NCBI GenBank assembly: GCA_005883085.1
Contig: VBAY01000114.1
Span: 1 to 8,715 of the forward strand
Origin: Candidatus Bathyarchaeota archaeon
GTDB lineage: Archaea; Thermoproteota; Bathyarchaeia; 40CM-2-53-6
Direction of reading: 5' to 3'
DNA length: 8,715 bases
Part shown: piece after piece, positions 1 through 5,866 of the stretch
Layout: each line of letters starts with the position of its first letter
Position numbering within the stretch: the stretch's first letter is position 1
The notes under the pieces: model-generated
The model's database searches: none
Told to the model about the DNA's origin: nothing
What the model saw: the letters and a program-made list of their open reading frames with translations, nothing else
Translations under genes and position numbers: made by a program

Positions 1-939
1 CATCTTCATACCCTTCGGCTCTCGGTCAAGCATTGGCACAATTCCTTTGATGAGGCTCCCGAACTCGCTCTGGATCTGTTTTACGTATTCTTGCTGGGAG
101 GATATCTTGTTCTTCAAAAAGACCGGAACATCCGGCTGGTCCTTCAACTCTTTAGGATATACCTGGTTCACGACGACTCCACTCACAGTCACGTTGAACT
201 CGCGGAACATCTCCAGTGCTTTTCGTGTGTCGAGTATCGGCATCAGTTCCGGAATGAGCACATAGAAGAACGCGGTATGTTTTCTATCGCGGACCATGGT
301 GCTGACAAAGTCTAGACGTCCTCTGATGTACTCAAGCTCTTTCAGGACAAGATCTTCCTGGGCAAGACTTCCCTTGCTACCCATCACCGTTGCGGCCTCC
401 CCATACTCCCCGGCCTTTTTCCTCACGCTGACAATCTTCTCGACCCACTGGTCCAGAATGTCGGCCATGCCCAGGAATCTTATAGCGTGTCCGTGCGGCA
501 TCATATCGAACACGTAATAGTCGAACTTGCCTGCAGTCATCAGCTCAACCATGGCATCGAACGTAGCTGATTCCGCCATCGCCGGCTCAGCGGCCGAGGA
601 GTTGATGTAGTCTTCCACTTCCTCGGGAATCGTCTCCATCTTGTACATGTCCTTGATCTTCTTCCGAATCTCCTCCTGATACTCCGCAATTCTACGATCC
701 GCATCTATTTCAACAGCATAGAGGTTCGCAGCAAGCTCGACCTCTCCCTGGCCGAAGACCTTTCTCTCGAAAATATCCGAGAGGCTGGCTTGGGGATCAG
801 TTGAAAAGACGCAGACCCTCTTTTCCCTACTCGCTAGCCAATAGGCGGTCGCCGCCGAGAGAGTTGTTTTGCCGAGCCCCCCTTTGCCACCGAAGAGAAT
901 GTACTTGACATCGGGATTGGATGCAAAGTATTCGGCCAT
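1..939 (-). CDS. ArsA/Get3-family P-loop ATPase, C-terminus cut by window edge
   Basis: This is a deviant Walker-A ATPase of the ArsA/Get3 (TRC40) family, a soluble ATPase that energises membrane-protein targeting or anion pumping. From the ATG at 939, 313 codons are visible. Residues 18-26 read GKGGLGKTT (the usual V is L), STDPQASLSD at 46-55 is the switch-I region (usual STDPAHSLSD), LYAVEIDA is at 73-80, and FDMMPHGHAIRFL at 144-156 stands where the family has FDTAPTGHTLRLL. GVVVNQV at 254-260 is the adenine-binding strand. Only one Cys (C43) is visible, so the Get3 zinc CxxC and the ArsA arsenite-binding cysteines are absent. An in-frame GTG at 963 is an alternative start; neither start has a clear Shine-Dalgarno. 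The gene follows the 94-residue gene by 41 nt (17 nt if GTG), suggesting co-transcription. No arsenic transporter or regulator is nearby. The family call is secure; the substrate is unknown. Confidence 0.92.
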   Translation of the reverse strand, partial: MAEYFASNPDVKYILFGGKGGLGKTTLSAATAYWLASREKRVCVFSTDPQASLSDIFERKVFGQGEVELAANLYAVEIDADRRIAEYQEEIRKKIKDMYKMETIPEEVEDYINSSAAEPAMAESATFDAMVELMTAGKFDYYVFDMMPHGHAIRFLGMADILDQWVEKIVSVRKKAGEYGEAATVMGSKGSLAQEDLVLKELEYIRGRLDFVSTMVRDRKHTAFFYVLIPELMPILDTRKALEMFREFNVTVSGVVVNQVYPKELKDQPDVPVFLKNKISSQQEYVKQIQSEFGSLIKGIVPMLDREPKGMKM

Positions 940-980
940 CCCTGCCTTGACCGCAACGCTCACCGCCGCCTTTGACGCCC

Positions 981-1265
981 CTAGTACAATGAGTCGGTAA
1001 TGTCGCGATCCCTAAGCAGTGTCTGCTTCCACGTCTTCAAAGACGGGACCGCGTAGGGAAGGAGCCTAAGACTGTAGTAGGGCGGCAGTACCGGTATCCC
1101 AAGCATGTCGCCCATAGTGATAAGCATGAACAAGTTCTCCATGTGCATTCTCAGCCTCAACGCGTAGGTCACCATTCCGTGTAGAGCCATACCATAGAAG
1201 AATCCCTTCGCAGCCTTCGCAACCTCGCTCTGCTTCTGCTCCGTCGGCGCTTCCTTCTTTCCCAT
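981..1265 (-). CDS. Small Met-rich hydrophobic protein of unknown function, upstream partner of the ArsA-type ATPase
   Basis: I do not recognise a named family for this 94-residue protein. Residues 1-20 are charged and Lys-rich. Residues 21-36 are hydrophobic (GFFYGMALHGMVTYAL). Residues 40-58 form a Met-rich stretch (M40, M42, M47, M51, M54). A Pro/Tyr/Leu-rich part follows at 57-75, and a charged tail ends in DRDITDSLY. There are eight Met in total, no Cys and no signal peptide cleavage site, so it could be a peripheral or hairpin membrane protein or a soluble protein with an exposed hydrophobic groove. Codon structure is clean and the stop lies just upstream of the ATPase start on the same strand, so it is probably the first gene of a two-gene operon. 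A partner or client-handling role with the ATPase is inference from position only. Confidence 0.8.
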   Translation of the reverse strand: MGKKEAPTEQKQSEVAKAAKGFFYGMALHGMVTYALRLRMHMENLFMLITMGDMLGIPVLPPYYSLRLLPYAVPSLKTWKQTLLRDRDITDSLY

Positions 1266-1296
1266 GCTCTCGGATGGAATGACGCGCCTACGTTGC

Positions 1297-1304
1297 TAAA
1301 ATAG
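1297..1304 (-). promoter_or_regulatory. TATA-like box for the 94-residue gene / ATPase operon
   Basis: Read on the minus strand the box is CTATTTTA, centred about 35 nt upstream of the ATG at 1265. Archaeal TATA boxes sit about 26 nt before the start site, so transcription would start near 1273 and give a leader of about 8 nt. This fits the lack of a Shine-Dalgarno before that ATG. It lies in the 83-nt gap after the surface protein gene, so the operon need not depend on read-through. Confidence 0.4.
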
Positions 1305-1348
1305 ATACCTGAGCAACGCGAATTCAAGAAGTGGGGGGATTCGAGAGG

Positions 1349-1897
1349 CTAGCTGAAAACTGGCAGCCCGTAATCGATGGCTGCTAGTGATGCATCAATT
1401 AGATTGACTGTGCCATACCCGTACAGGTCAAGTGCGGGATTGTATCTAGCATCTCCCTCCGACGAACCGTACGCGAGAAAGACCTGGGACACGTCGAGCA
1501 AGTTGATCATTCCATCATGGTCTACATCAGGGTCTCGAGAGACCATGCAGCTGGCTGTGTCAGCGGAGGCATTAATGCTACATGTGGCTCCCAGCCAGGA
1601 GCTGCCCGTAGGTACTGAGAGCACGAACCGCGCCGTTGATCTTGACCCATAGCCTAGTGATACGGTGAAGGTCTTTGAGAACAAGGTCTGCCCGGTCGTA
1701 CTGTTTGTCGCAGTGACCGATATTGTTCCAGTCACCGTCTTGCCGGTTGTGTTTATGATAAAGTTCCCCGAGAGCGATACAGTAACCCCGTCAAAAGTCG
1801 CGGTTTGCTGAACCTGCGGGTCAGCCGGAGCAACCTGCACCGCATCACTCATAATCTCCCAGTACCAGGTCGCATCGTCAACATACGTTACTGTCAA
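1349..1897 (-). CDS. C-terminal fragment of the repeat surface protein, with dockerin module (separated by frameshift)
   Basis: This frame carries the rest of the large surface protein. It resumes the third repeat at TVTYVDDATWYWEI and ends that module at DAVQVA (residue 23). A different beta-rich domain follows (about 28-120) and then a dockerin-type module at 122-178. The first calcium loop, residues 124-135 (DVDHDGMINLLD), has D/D/D/N/D at positions 1, 3, 5, 9 and 12. The second, 157-168 (DLYGYGTVNLID), keeps only D1, N9 and D12, with Tyr at positions 3 and 5, so it is probably a weak calcium site. The protein ends LPVFS with no membrane anchor. The open frame extends back to about 1938 but has no start before a TTG at 1897, which overlaps the upstream TGA as TTGA and has no Shine-Dalgarno. 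It is most likely a detached pseudogene part; reinitiation or an assembly error are the alternatives. Confidence 0.75.
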   Translation of the reverse strand: MTVTYVDDATWYWEIMSDAVQVAPADPQVQQTATFDGVTVSLSGNFIINTTGKTVTGTISVTATNSTTGQTLFSKTFTVSLGYGSRSTARFVLSVPTGSSWLGATCSINASADTASCMVSRDPDVDHDGMINLLDVSQVFLAYGSSEGDARYNPALDLYGYGTVNLIDASLAAIDYGLPVFS

Positions 1898-2319
1898 GTT
1901 TGTTTGCGGCGCGTTGACAATCTGATATTCCTCTGAGGGTCGAAGGGACTGCTAAGGTCGGCCCCGGCAATAGCGACAACCAGTAGGCTATTGTACTCGC
2001 CTCCGTATTCGAGGCTCGCGCAGCCTGAAATCGACTCGGTAATAATGTCGCTAGAAAGCACGCTGGGACTTGCGGCCCAGAACTCTGCAATCTGGTCTCG
2101 GTCAGTTCCTGTTGTCCCGTCGTTTCTGCCGGAGACGCTTCCTCTCAATGTCCAGTATAACCCCGCAGTATCATTGACGGAGAAGTTGCAGCTTGTCTGA
2201 AGATCAAGACTTTCCATCGTATAGACGATGATCAGGTCATATCCGTGCAACGTGCTGAACGTCGTTGAGCAGGAGTTGGTATTATGACCGCATCCTGCCA
2301 CCGCTGAGGCGTCGATGCC
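1829..2319 (-). repeat. Tandem repeat unit 3, internally deleted
   Basis: Third unit, beta-sandwich module only. It lacks 169 nt at about 1936, and after DAVQVA it is followed by a different beta domain and the dockerin instead of an Ig-like module. Confidence 0.8.
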
Positions 2320-4416
2320 GAATGGGCCGGGCGCAGGGGAGACAACCATGACAATGATCGTGGTCGAGTGTGAACTCGAACCACTTGTGCCGGCTACCGT
2401 GATTCTGTAGGAGCCTGCTGATGTAGCGTTGGTCGTTGAGACCGTTAGAACAGAACTTTCAGATCCGCTAGGGGGAACTGGTACACTCGACGGGTTCAGG
2501 CTTAGGCTTGGACCAGCCGGGGTTACGGTCGCCTGCAAGTCGACTGTGCCGGTGAAGTTGTTGAAACTAGTCACGGTGACGGTGGATGTTCCAGAGGAAC
2601 CGGCGATGACGGTGAGACTGCTAGGACTCGTAGTGAGAGTGAAGTCGGGTGTGGTACTCGCTGCCTGCACCGCGTCTCCTATAATTTCCCAGTACCAGGT
2701 CGTATCGTCAACATACGTTACTGTGAGGTTTGTTTGTGGTGAATTGGCAGTCTGGTATTCTACTGCTAACCCTGCTCCATTCAAGAATATTTGTGTAAAC
2801 CCGGGTCCCGGAGTCAGGGTTCCGTAGCTCGTCTGTTGCGCGGCGCTGATTATCATATCCTGGCTGTTGCTAGTCGACAGCGTCATTGAAGGTGTGTTGC
2901 TATATCCGTTCGCGGATCCTGGGAGCGAATTGTTCGGATCGAAGGGATTGCTAAGATTGGCTCCGCTTACGGCGACAACTATCAAGTCGTTGTACTCCCC
3001 TCCATATTCGATACTCGCACACCCTGAAATCGACTCGGTAATAATATCGGAAGAAAGCACGCTGGGACTCGCGGCCCAGAACTCCGCTATCTGATCTCTA
3101 TCGCTCCCCGTCGACCCGTCGTTTCTGCCGGAAGCACTTCCTCTCAATGTCCAATACAGCCCGGCAGTATCAGTGACAGAGAAGTTGCAGCTTGTCTGAA
3201 GATCAAGACTTTCGATCGCGTAGACGATGATCAGGTCATATCCGTGCAGTGTGCTGAACGTCGCTGAGCAGGAGTTGGTATCATGACCACATCCCGCTTC
3301 AGCTGAGGCGTCAATGCCAAGCGAGCCGGCCGCCGGGGAGACAATGGTTACAAGGATCGCGGTCGTGTGTGAACTTGAGCCACTTGTGCCAGTTACGGTG
3401 AGCTTGTAGAAGCCTGGCGCAGTAGCGTTCGTGGTTGAGACGGTCAGAACAGAGCTTCCAGACCCGCCAGAGGAAACGGGGACACTGGATGGATCGAGGC
3501 TTAGACTTGGTCCAGCCGGGGTTACGGTCGCCTGCAAACTGACTGTGCCGGTGAAGTTGTTGAAACTAGTCACGGTGACGGTGGATGTTCCAGAGGAACC
3601 GGCGGTGACGGTGAGGCTGCTGGGACTCGCGCTGAGACCGAAATCTGGTGTTGTGTTCGCTGCTTGAACCGCGTCTGCTATGACTTCCCAGTACCAGTTT
3701 GCACCATCACCGAACGTCACCGGGAAGTTCGTAACAGGCGAGTTGACAACTGCGTATTCGGAGACCGAGTACCCGCCGCCTGTACTGATGAGAGTGAACC
3801 CCGACCCGGCGCTCAATACTCCATAGGTGCTCTGCAGGGCGACTCCTAGTATCATGTCACTCGGATTGCTAGTTGATATTAGGGCGGCCGGTGTGCCATT
3901 GAGGCCGCTGACCGACGCGGCCACGGAACCGCTAGGATCGAAGGGATCCTGGAAGTTCGCACCACTTATTCCGAAGACCATGAGTCCATTGTACTCGCCA
4001 CCATATTCGTAGCTGGCACAGCCCAGTATGGACTCGGTGACGTTGTCGGAGGATAATAGGCTTGGGCTCCTCGCCCAGAATTCCGCGATCTGGTCTCTGT
4101 CGCTCCCGGTCGTTCCATCATTTCTGCCCGATACGGTAGCCCTCATCTCCCAAGAAAGTCCTGCAGTGTCATGGACAGAGAAGGAACAACTGGTTTGAAG
4201 ATCGAGGGTTTCAAACGCGTATACAATTACAATGTCATTGGAACGGATAGTGCTGAACAGGGTGGAACATGAGTTCGTGAAGTGACTGCAGCCTTGAAGG
4301 GATGATCCGTCAATCATCGGCGTTGTGCTGGGATTGCTCGCGTGAGTTAATGATGGAAAAGAGAATGAGCCTCCGAGTAACAGAATTAGCACGAAGAGTA
4401 TGGGTGTTCCTTTCAA
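1894..4416 (-). CDS. Large exported repeat protein (beta-sandwich + Ig-like modules), prematurely terminated
   Basis: This encodes an 840-residue cell-surface protein starting at a TTG with GGTG (4423-4426) six bases upstream. Residues 1-26 are a signal peptide (Lys, hydrophobic core, SLTHA). Then come 333-residue units beginning at residues 34, 367 and 700. Each unit has a beta-sandwich module (about 1-220) with conserved SGRNDG, DRDQIAEFWA, EYGGEYN and WYWE-DAVQAA, and an Ig-like module (about 223-330) starting TPDF-L-SPSSLTV. Copies 2 and 3 have Cys at unit positions 10, 17, 44 and 100, copy 1 has the matching four, and many N-X-S/T sequons are present, consistent with an extracytoplasmic glycoprotein. 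The third unit is cut after FDP (residue 827); a 13-residue out-of-frame tail follows to TGA. The intact gene would have continued into the 1349-1897 frame with its dockerin. The function is probably carbohydrate or surface binding, inferred from architecture; no enzyme motif is seen. Confidence 0.85.
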   Translation of the reverse strand: MKGTPILFVLILLLGGSFSFPSLTHASNPSTTPMIDGSSLQGCSHFTNSCSTLFSTIRSNDIVIVYAFETLDLQTSCSFSVHDTAGLSWEMRATVSGRNDGTTGSDRDQIAEFWARSPSLLSSDNVTESILGCASYEYGGEYNGLMVFGISGANFQDPFDPSGSVAASVSGLNGTPAALISTSNPSDMILGVALQSTYGVLSAGSGFTLISTGGGYSVSEYAVVNSPVTNFPVTFGDGANWYWEVIADAVQAANTTPDFGLSASPSSLTVTAGSSGTSTVTVTSFNNFTGTVSLQATVTPAGPSLSLDPSSVPVSSGGSGSSVLTVSTTNATAPGFYKLTVTGTSGSSSHTTAILVTIVSPAAGSLGIDASAEAGCGHDTNSCSATFSTLHGYDLIIVYAIESLDLQTSCNFSVTDTAGLYWTLRGSASGRNDGSTGSDRDQIAEFWAASPSVLSSDIITESISGCASIEYGGEYNDLIVVAVSGANLSNPFDPNNSLPGSANGYSNTPSMTLSTSNSQDMIISAAQQTSYGTLTPGPGFTQIFLNGAGLAVEYQTANSPQTNLTVTYVDDTTWYWEIIGDAVQAASTTPDFTLTTSPSSLTVIAGSSGTSTVTVTSFNNFTGTVDLQATVTPAGPSLSLNPSSVPVPPSGSESSVLTVSTTNATSAGSYRITVAGTSGSSSHSTTIIVMVVSPAPGPFGIDASAVAGCGHNTNSCSTTFSTLHGYDLIIVYTMESLDLQTSCNFSVNDTAGLYWTLRGSVSGRNDGTTGTDRDQIAEFWAASPSVLSSDIITESISGCASLEYGGEYNSLLVVAIAGADLSSPFDPQRNIRLSTRRKQT
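1934..1940 (-). other. Junction of a 169-nt deletion and frameshift in the third repeat
   Basis: Landmarks of the repeats are spaced exactly 999 nt apart (for example 2182, 3181 and 4180). Across this junction the spacing drops: the block AGTACCAG is at 3690, 2691 and 1861, so the last interval is 830 nt. The net loss of 169 nt is not a multiple of three. In protein terms, 58 residues between FDP and EYQ in repeat 2 are replaced here by five nucleotides and a GAG codon, and the frame changes. Confidence 0.85.
2320..3318 (-). repeat. Tandem repeat unit 2 (999 nt)
   Basis: Second unit (residues 367-699), complete. Its beta-sandwich module closely matches unit 3 (HGYDLIIVY, TAGLYWTLRG, AASPSVLSSDIITESISGCAS) and its Ig-like module closely matches unit 1. 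The unit is therefore a mosaic in its similarity, as expected if parts of the array have exchanged sequence. Confidence 0.85.
3319..4317 (-). repeat. Tandem repeat unit 1 (999 nt)
   Basis: First of three in-frame units of the surface protein (residues 34-366). Its beta-sandwich module is the most diverged of the three, while its Ig-like module is nearly identical at the DNA level to that of unit 2, including a run of about 64 identical bases around 3545-3608. Confidence 0.85.
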
Positions 4417-4422
4417 GAATCA

Positions 4423-4426
4423 CACC
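4423..4426 (-). promoter_or_regulatory. Shine-Dalgarno deciding a TTG start (large surface protein)
   Basis: Minus-strand GGTG is followed by six bases and TTG. A TGA lies two codons upstream in frame, so this TTG is the first possible start. The surrounding 16 nt, GGTGTGATTCTTGAAA, matches the start region of the divergent gene at 4891-4906 in 14 of 16 positions. Confidence 0.65.
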
Positions 4427-4459
4427 CTTTTCCTAGTCCCCGTCATCAGTAGATGGGCA

Positions 4460-4469
4460 CCTACGTAGG
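4460..4469. promoter_or_regulatory. Palindrome CCTACGTAGG at the large surface gene promoter
   Basis: A perfect 10-bp palindrome whose centre is about 24 nt downstream of the TATA-like box at 4484-4493, so it overlaps the expected transcription start. A protein bound here would block initiation. A related palindrome sits at the divergent promoter (4865-4876). Confidence 0.4.
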
Positions 4470-4483
4470 CTCAGTCGGATTCC

Positions 4484-4493
4484 TAATAAATAC
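4484..4493 (-). promoter_or_regulatory. TATA-like box for the large surface protein gene
   Basis: Minus-strand GTATTTATTA is a good archaeal TATA-like element. Initiation about 26 nt downstream, near 4462, would leave a leader of roughly 46 nt with the GGTG Shine-Dalgarno in it. Confidence 0.5.
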
Positions 4494-4846
4494 TTGCGGA
4501 TATGACGCTATCTGAAGCCATCTGCCGATAGCAAATTCGCCAAATCGGCGACTTCTTACATCCGCAGGTCCGGGTTGAGGATGGGAGTGCGCGTTAGAGG
4601 AAGATCTTTGATTTCAAACTATGAGAAGTTTCTGGTCTGGGCGTTACTGCCATGGAGGGTGTAGACAGGTTTCTAGGCAGGTTTGGAAGTTAACTGGACA
4701 TGATGTTCTGTCAAGAGCACTATTTGACAGGCTTCTGAGCGGTGCCCCGACGCTCGTAGAGGCAAATACGCTAGTGCCGCCGAACTGAAGCACGTCACTT
4801 CTCCAGTGTGTGCTGGTAAGGAACTGTATTGGGTCACTGACCGAAA
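4494..4846. other. Central part of the divergent intergenic region, no gene recognised
   Basis: These 353 bases lie between the two divergent promoters. I see no convincing gene: the longest frames lack a ribosome binding site and resemble nothing known. What is present is two inverted repeats. GCCGAT at 4524-4529 pairs with ATCGGC at 4544-4549 across 14 nt, and CTGTCAA at 4708-4714 pairs with TTGACAG at 4724-4730 across 9 nt. They could be regulator sites or small RNA stems. Confidence 0.5.
4708..4730. repeat. Perfect inverted repeat, 7-bp arms, 9-nt spacer
   Basis: CTGTCAA and TTGACAG are perfect reverse complements separated by GAGCACTAT. The total span of about two helical turns suits a dimeric DNA-binding protein as well as an RNA hairpin. 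It lies about 120 nt upstream of the plus-strand TATA box. No T tract follows, so it is not an obvious terminator. Confidence 0.4.
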
Positions 4847-4856
4847 CATTTAACCG
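4847..4856 (+). promoter_or_regulatory. BRE/TATA-like promoter of the small surface protein gene
   Basis: CCGAAA (BRE-like) at 4841-4846 runs directly into CATTTAACCG. Initiation about 26 nt downstream of the box, near 4877, gives a leader of about 24 nt before the TTG at 4901. Confidence 0.5.
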
Positions 4857-4864
4857 CAAAAAAC

Positions 4865-4876
4865 GCTACGCGTAGC
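4865..4876. promoter_or_regulatory. Palindrome GCTACGCGTAGC at the small surface gene promoter
   Basis: A perfect 12-bp palindrome centred about 19 nt downstream of the TATA-like box, just before the expected start site. It shares CTAC/GTAG arms with the palindrome at 4460-4469 on the divergent promoter, differing by an inserted CG at the centre. Confidence 0.4.
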
Positions 4877-4900
4877 TCTGCCGTGCCATAGGTGTAATTC

Positions 4901-5638
4901 TTGAGAATCCTAATGAAATTGTTTCTCCTTGTCGTTCTATTGACGGGATTAGTCTTCGCGGTTCCATCAAGCAGTTTGGCCGCTGTGACGTCAGCCGCGA
5001 CAGCACCAGACTTTACTATGAGCGCCCATCCAAACACGCTCACTATCCCACAAGGCTCCGCCGGGAAATCCATAATCCTCCTGACGAGCGTTAACGGTTT
5101 TCAAGGAAATGTGACCCTGAGCCCGCCAGTGTCATGCTTGGCAATTGGCTGCCCACAGTACACAATAAGCCCGACAGTCGTCCAATTAGCCGCGAACCAG
5201 AACGCCACAGCTGGCTTCACCATCTACACTTCCCCACAGACACCCCTGGCCACCTACAATGTAGCCGTGACCGGCACCAGTGGCAGCCTCTCCCACTCAG
5301 TAATCGTGTCATTCAAGATCACTCCATCCCCAGACTTTACAATCGCGCTCAGCCCATCCTCCCAAACCGTCAGAAAAGGCTCCACCACAACGTTCACGAT
5401 ACAGGTAACAGGAACAAACGGCTTCAACAATACTGTCTACCTAACTGCAACCATCGCACCCATTACACGCCATGGTCCCGCAATCTCTCTGCCCTCCTCG
5501 GTCGGCCCTTATTCCACTTCAACCCTCACTGTTTCAACAACACGCAGCACGCAAACAGGCACGTACACGATCACGGTGACCGCCACCAGCGGCTCATTGA
5601 CGCACACCTCTACCGTGACAGTGACAGCTACAAGTTAG
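4901..5638 (+). CDS. Exported protein with two Ig-like modules
   Basis: A 245-residue secreted or surface protein. The TTG at 4901 is preferred over the ATG at 4913 because GGTG lies six bases before it (4891-4894), exactly as in the divergent surface gene; the ATG would remove only MRIL. Residues 1-28 are a signal peptide (MRILMK, a Leu/Val core, then SSSLA). Two Ig-like modules follow, about 36-141 and 144-244, each opening with PDFT and a proline-rich strand and ending with a TGTSGSLSHS- or TATSGSLTHTS-type strand. They belong to the same family as the Ig-like modules of the divergent protein. C79 and C84 in the first module could form a disulfide. The composition is Ser/Thr-rich with several N-X-S/T sequons. 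There is no C-terminal membrane segment or sorting signal, so it is either released or held by other surface proteins. Its partner is unknown. Confidence 0.88.
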   Translation: MRILMKLFLLVVLLTGLVFAVPSSSLAAVTSAATAPDFTMSAHPNTLTIPQGSAGKSIILLTSVNGFQGNVTLSPPVSCLAIGCPQYTISPTVVQLAANQNATAGFTIYTSPQTPLATYNVAVTGTSGSLSHSVIVSFKITPSPDFTIALSPSSQTVRKGSTTTFTIQVTGTNGFNNTVYLTATIAPITRHGPAISLPSSVGPYSTSTLTVSTTRSTQTGTYTITVTATSGSLTHTSTVTVTATS

Positions 5639-5776
5639 ACCCACATCCTCAAGCAGACCTAGCCGTAGCCCCTAGTCCGACCTAAAATGCGCTTACGGTG
5701 CGATGCCCTCTTCATGTGACGAAGCGGGCTAGGATCCAGTCCTTTTAGGATAATTCAACCCACTAGACCTCGCGAA

Positions 5777-5857
5777 GAGATTGAGCATTTGATCAATGGA
5801 CTGAACGAGTTGCATTATCACGGGGTTTATTCGACAGACTTGCTAGACTGGGGTTGA
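5777..5857 (+). other. Short leader ORF or relic resembling the 5' end of the luciferase-domain gene
   Basis: The 228-nt gap 5639-5866 holds this element. Bases 5777-5810 match 7702-7735, at the start of the gene at 7714, in 28 of 34 positions without gaps. Translated in the same frame they give EIEHLINGLNE against AIENMINGLKE. A frame from the TTG at 5789 encodes 22 residues and stops with TGA at 5855-5857, which overlaps the Shine-Dalgarno of the ABC gene. The rest does not resemble the luciferase-domain protein. It may be a degenerate copy or a coupled leader; neither is proven. Confidence 0.4.
5823..5830 (+). promoter_or_regulatory. Possible TATA-like box of the ABC transporter gene
   Basis: GGGTTTAT, followed by TC, lies about 40 nt before the ATG at 5867. 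Initiation about 26 nt downstream would leave a leader of roughly 14 nt that still contains the GAGGT Shine-Dalgarno. It is a weak element and other TATA-like spots exist in the gap. Confidence 0.25.
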
Positions 5858-5860
5858 GGT
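5856..5860 (+). promoter_or_regulatory. Shine-Dalgarno GAGGT of the ABC transporter gene
   Basis: GAGGT is followed by six bases and the ATG at 5867, which fixes that start. The TGA of the short upstream frame shares its GA with this site, so ribosomes finishing that frame would stop on it. Confidence 0.6.
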
Positions 5861-5866
5861 CTCCTC

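Noticed and set aside
1..939. Arsenic resistance operon
   Set aside because: Only the ArsA-like ATPase is present; the visible protein lacks the arsenite-binding cysteines and no arsB, acr3, arsR or arsD-like gene is nearby.
1878..2090. 70-residue minus-strand frame spanning the deletion junction
   Set aside because: It is the third frame through the third repeat, matches neither side of the surface protein, and has no start signal.
2429..3667. Open plus-strand frames inside the surface protein gene (2429-2827, 3431-3667)
   Set aside because: They are antisense to the repeated Ig-like modules and recur only because the repeats do; no start signals or recognisable domains.
1829..4317. CRISPR or other short-repeat array
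   Set aside because: The repeats are 999 nt, in frame and encode protein modules; there are no spacers.
4581..4664. A 27-residue plus-strand frame starting at ATG 4581
   Set aside because: The only purine-rich stretch abuts the ATG with no spacing, it resembles nothing, and it ends in the middle of the intergenic region.
4644..5073. Minus-strand frames at 4644-4859 and 4834-5073
   Set aside because: One has no ribosome binding site or recognisable content, and the other is the shadow of the signal peptide region of the plus-strand gene.
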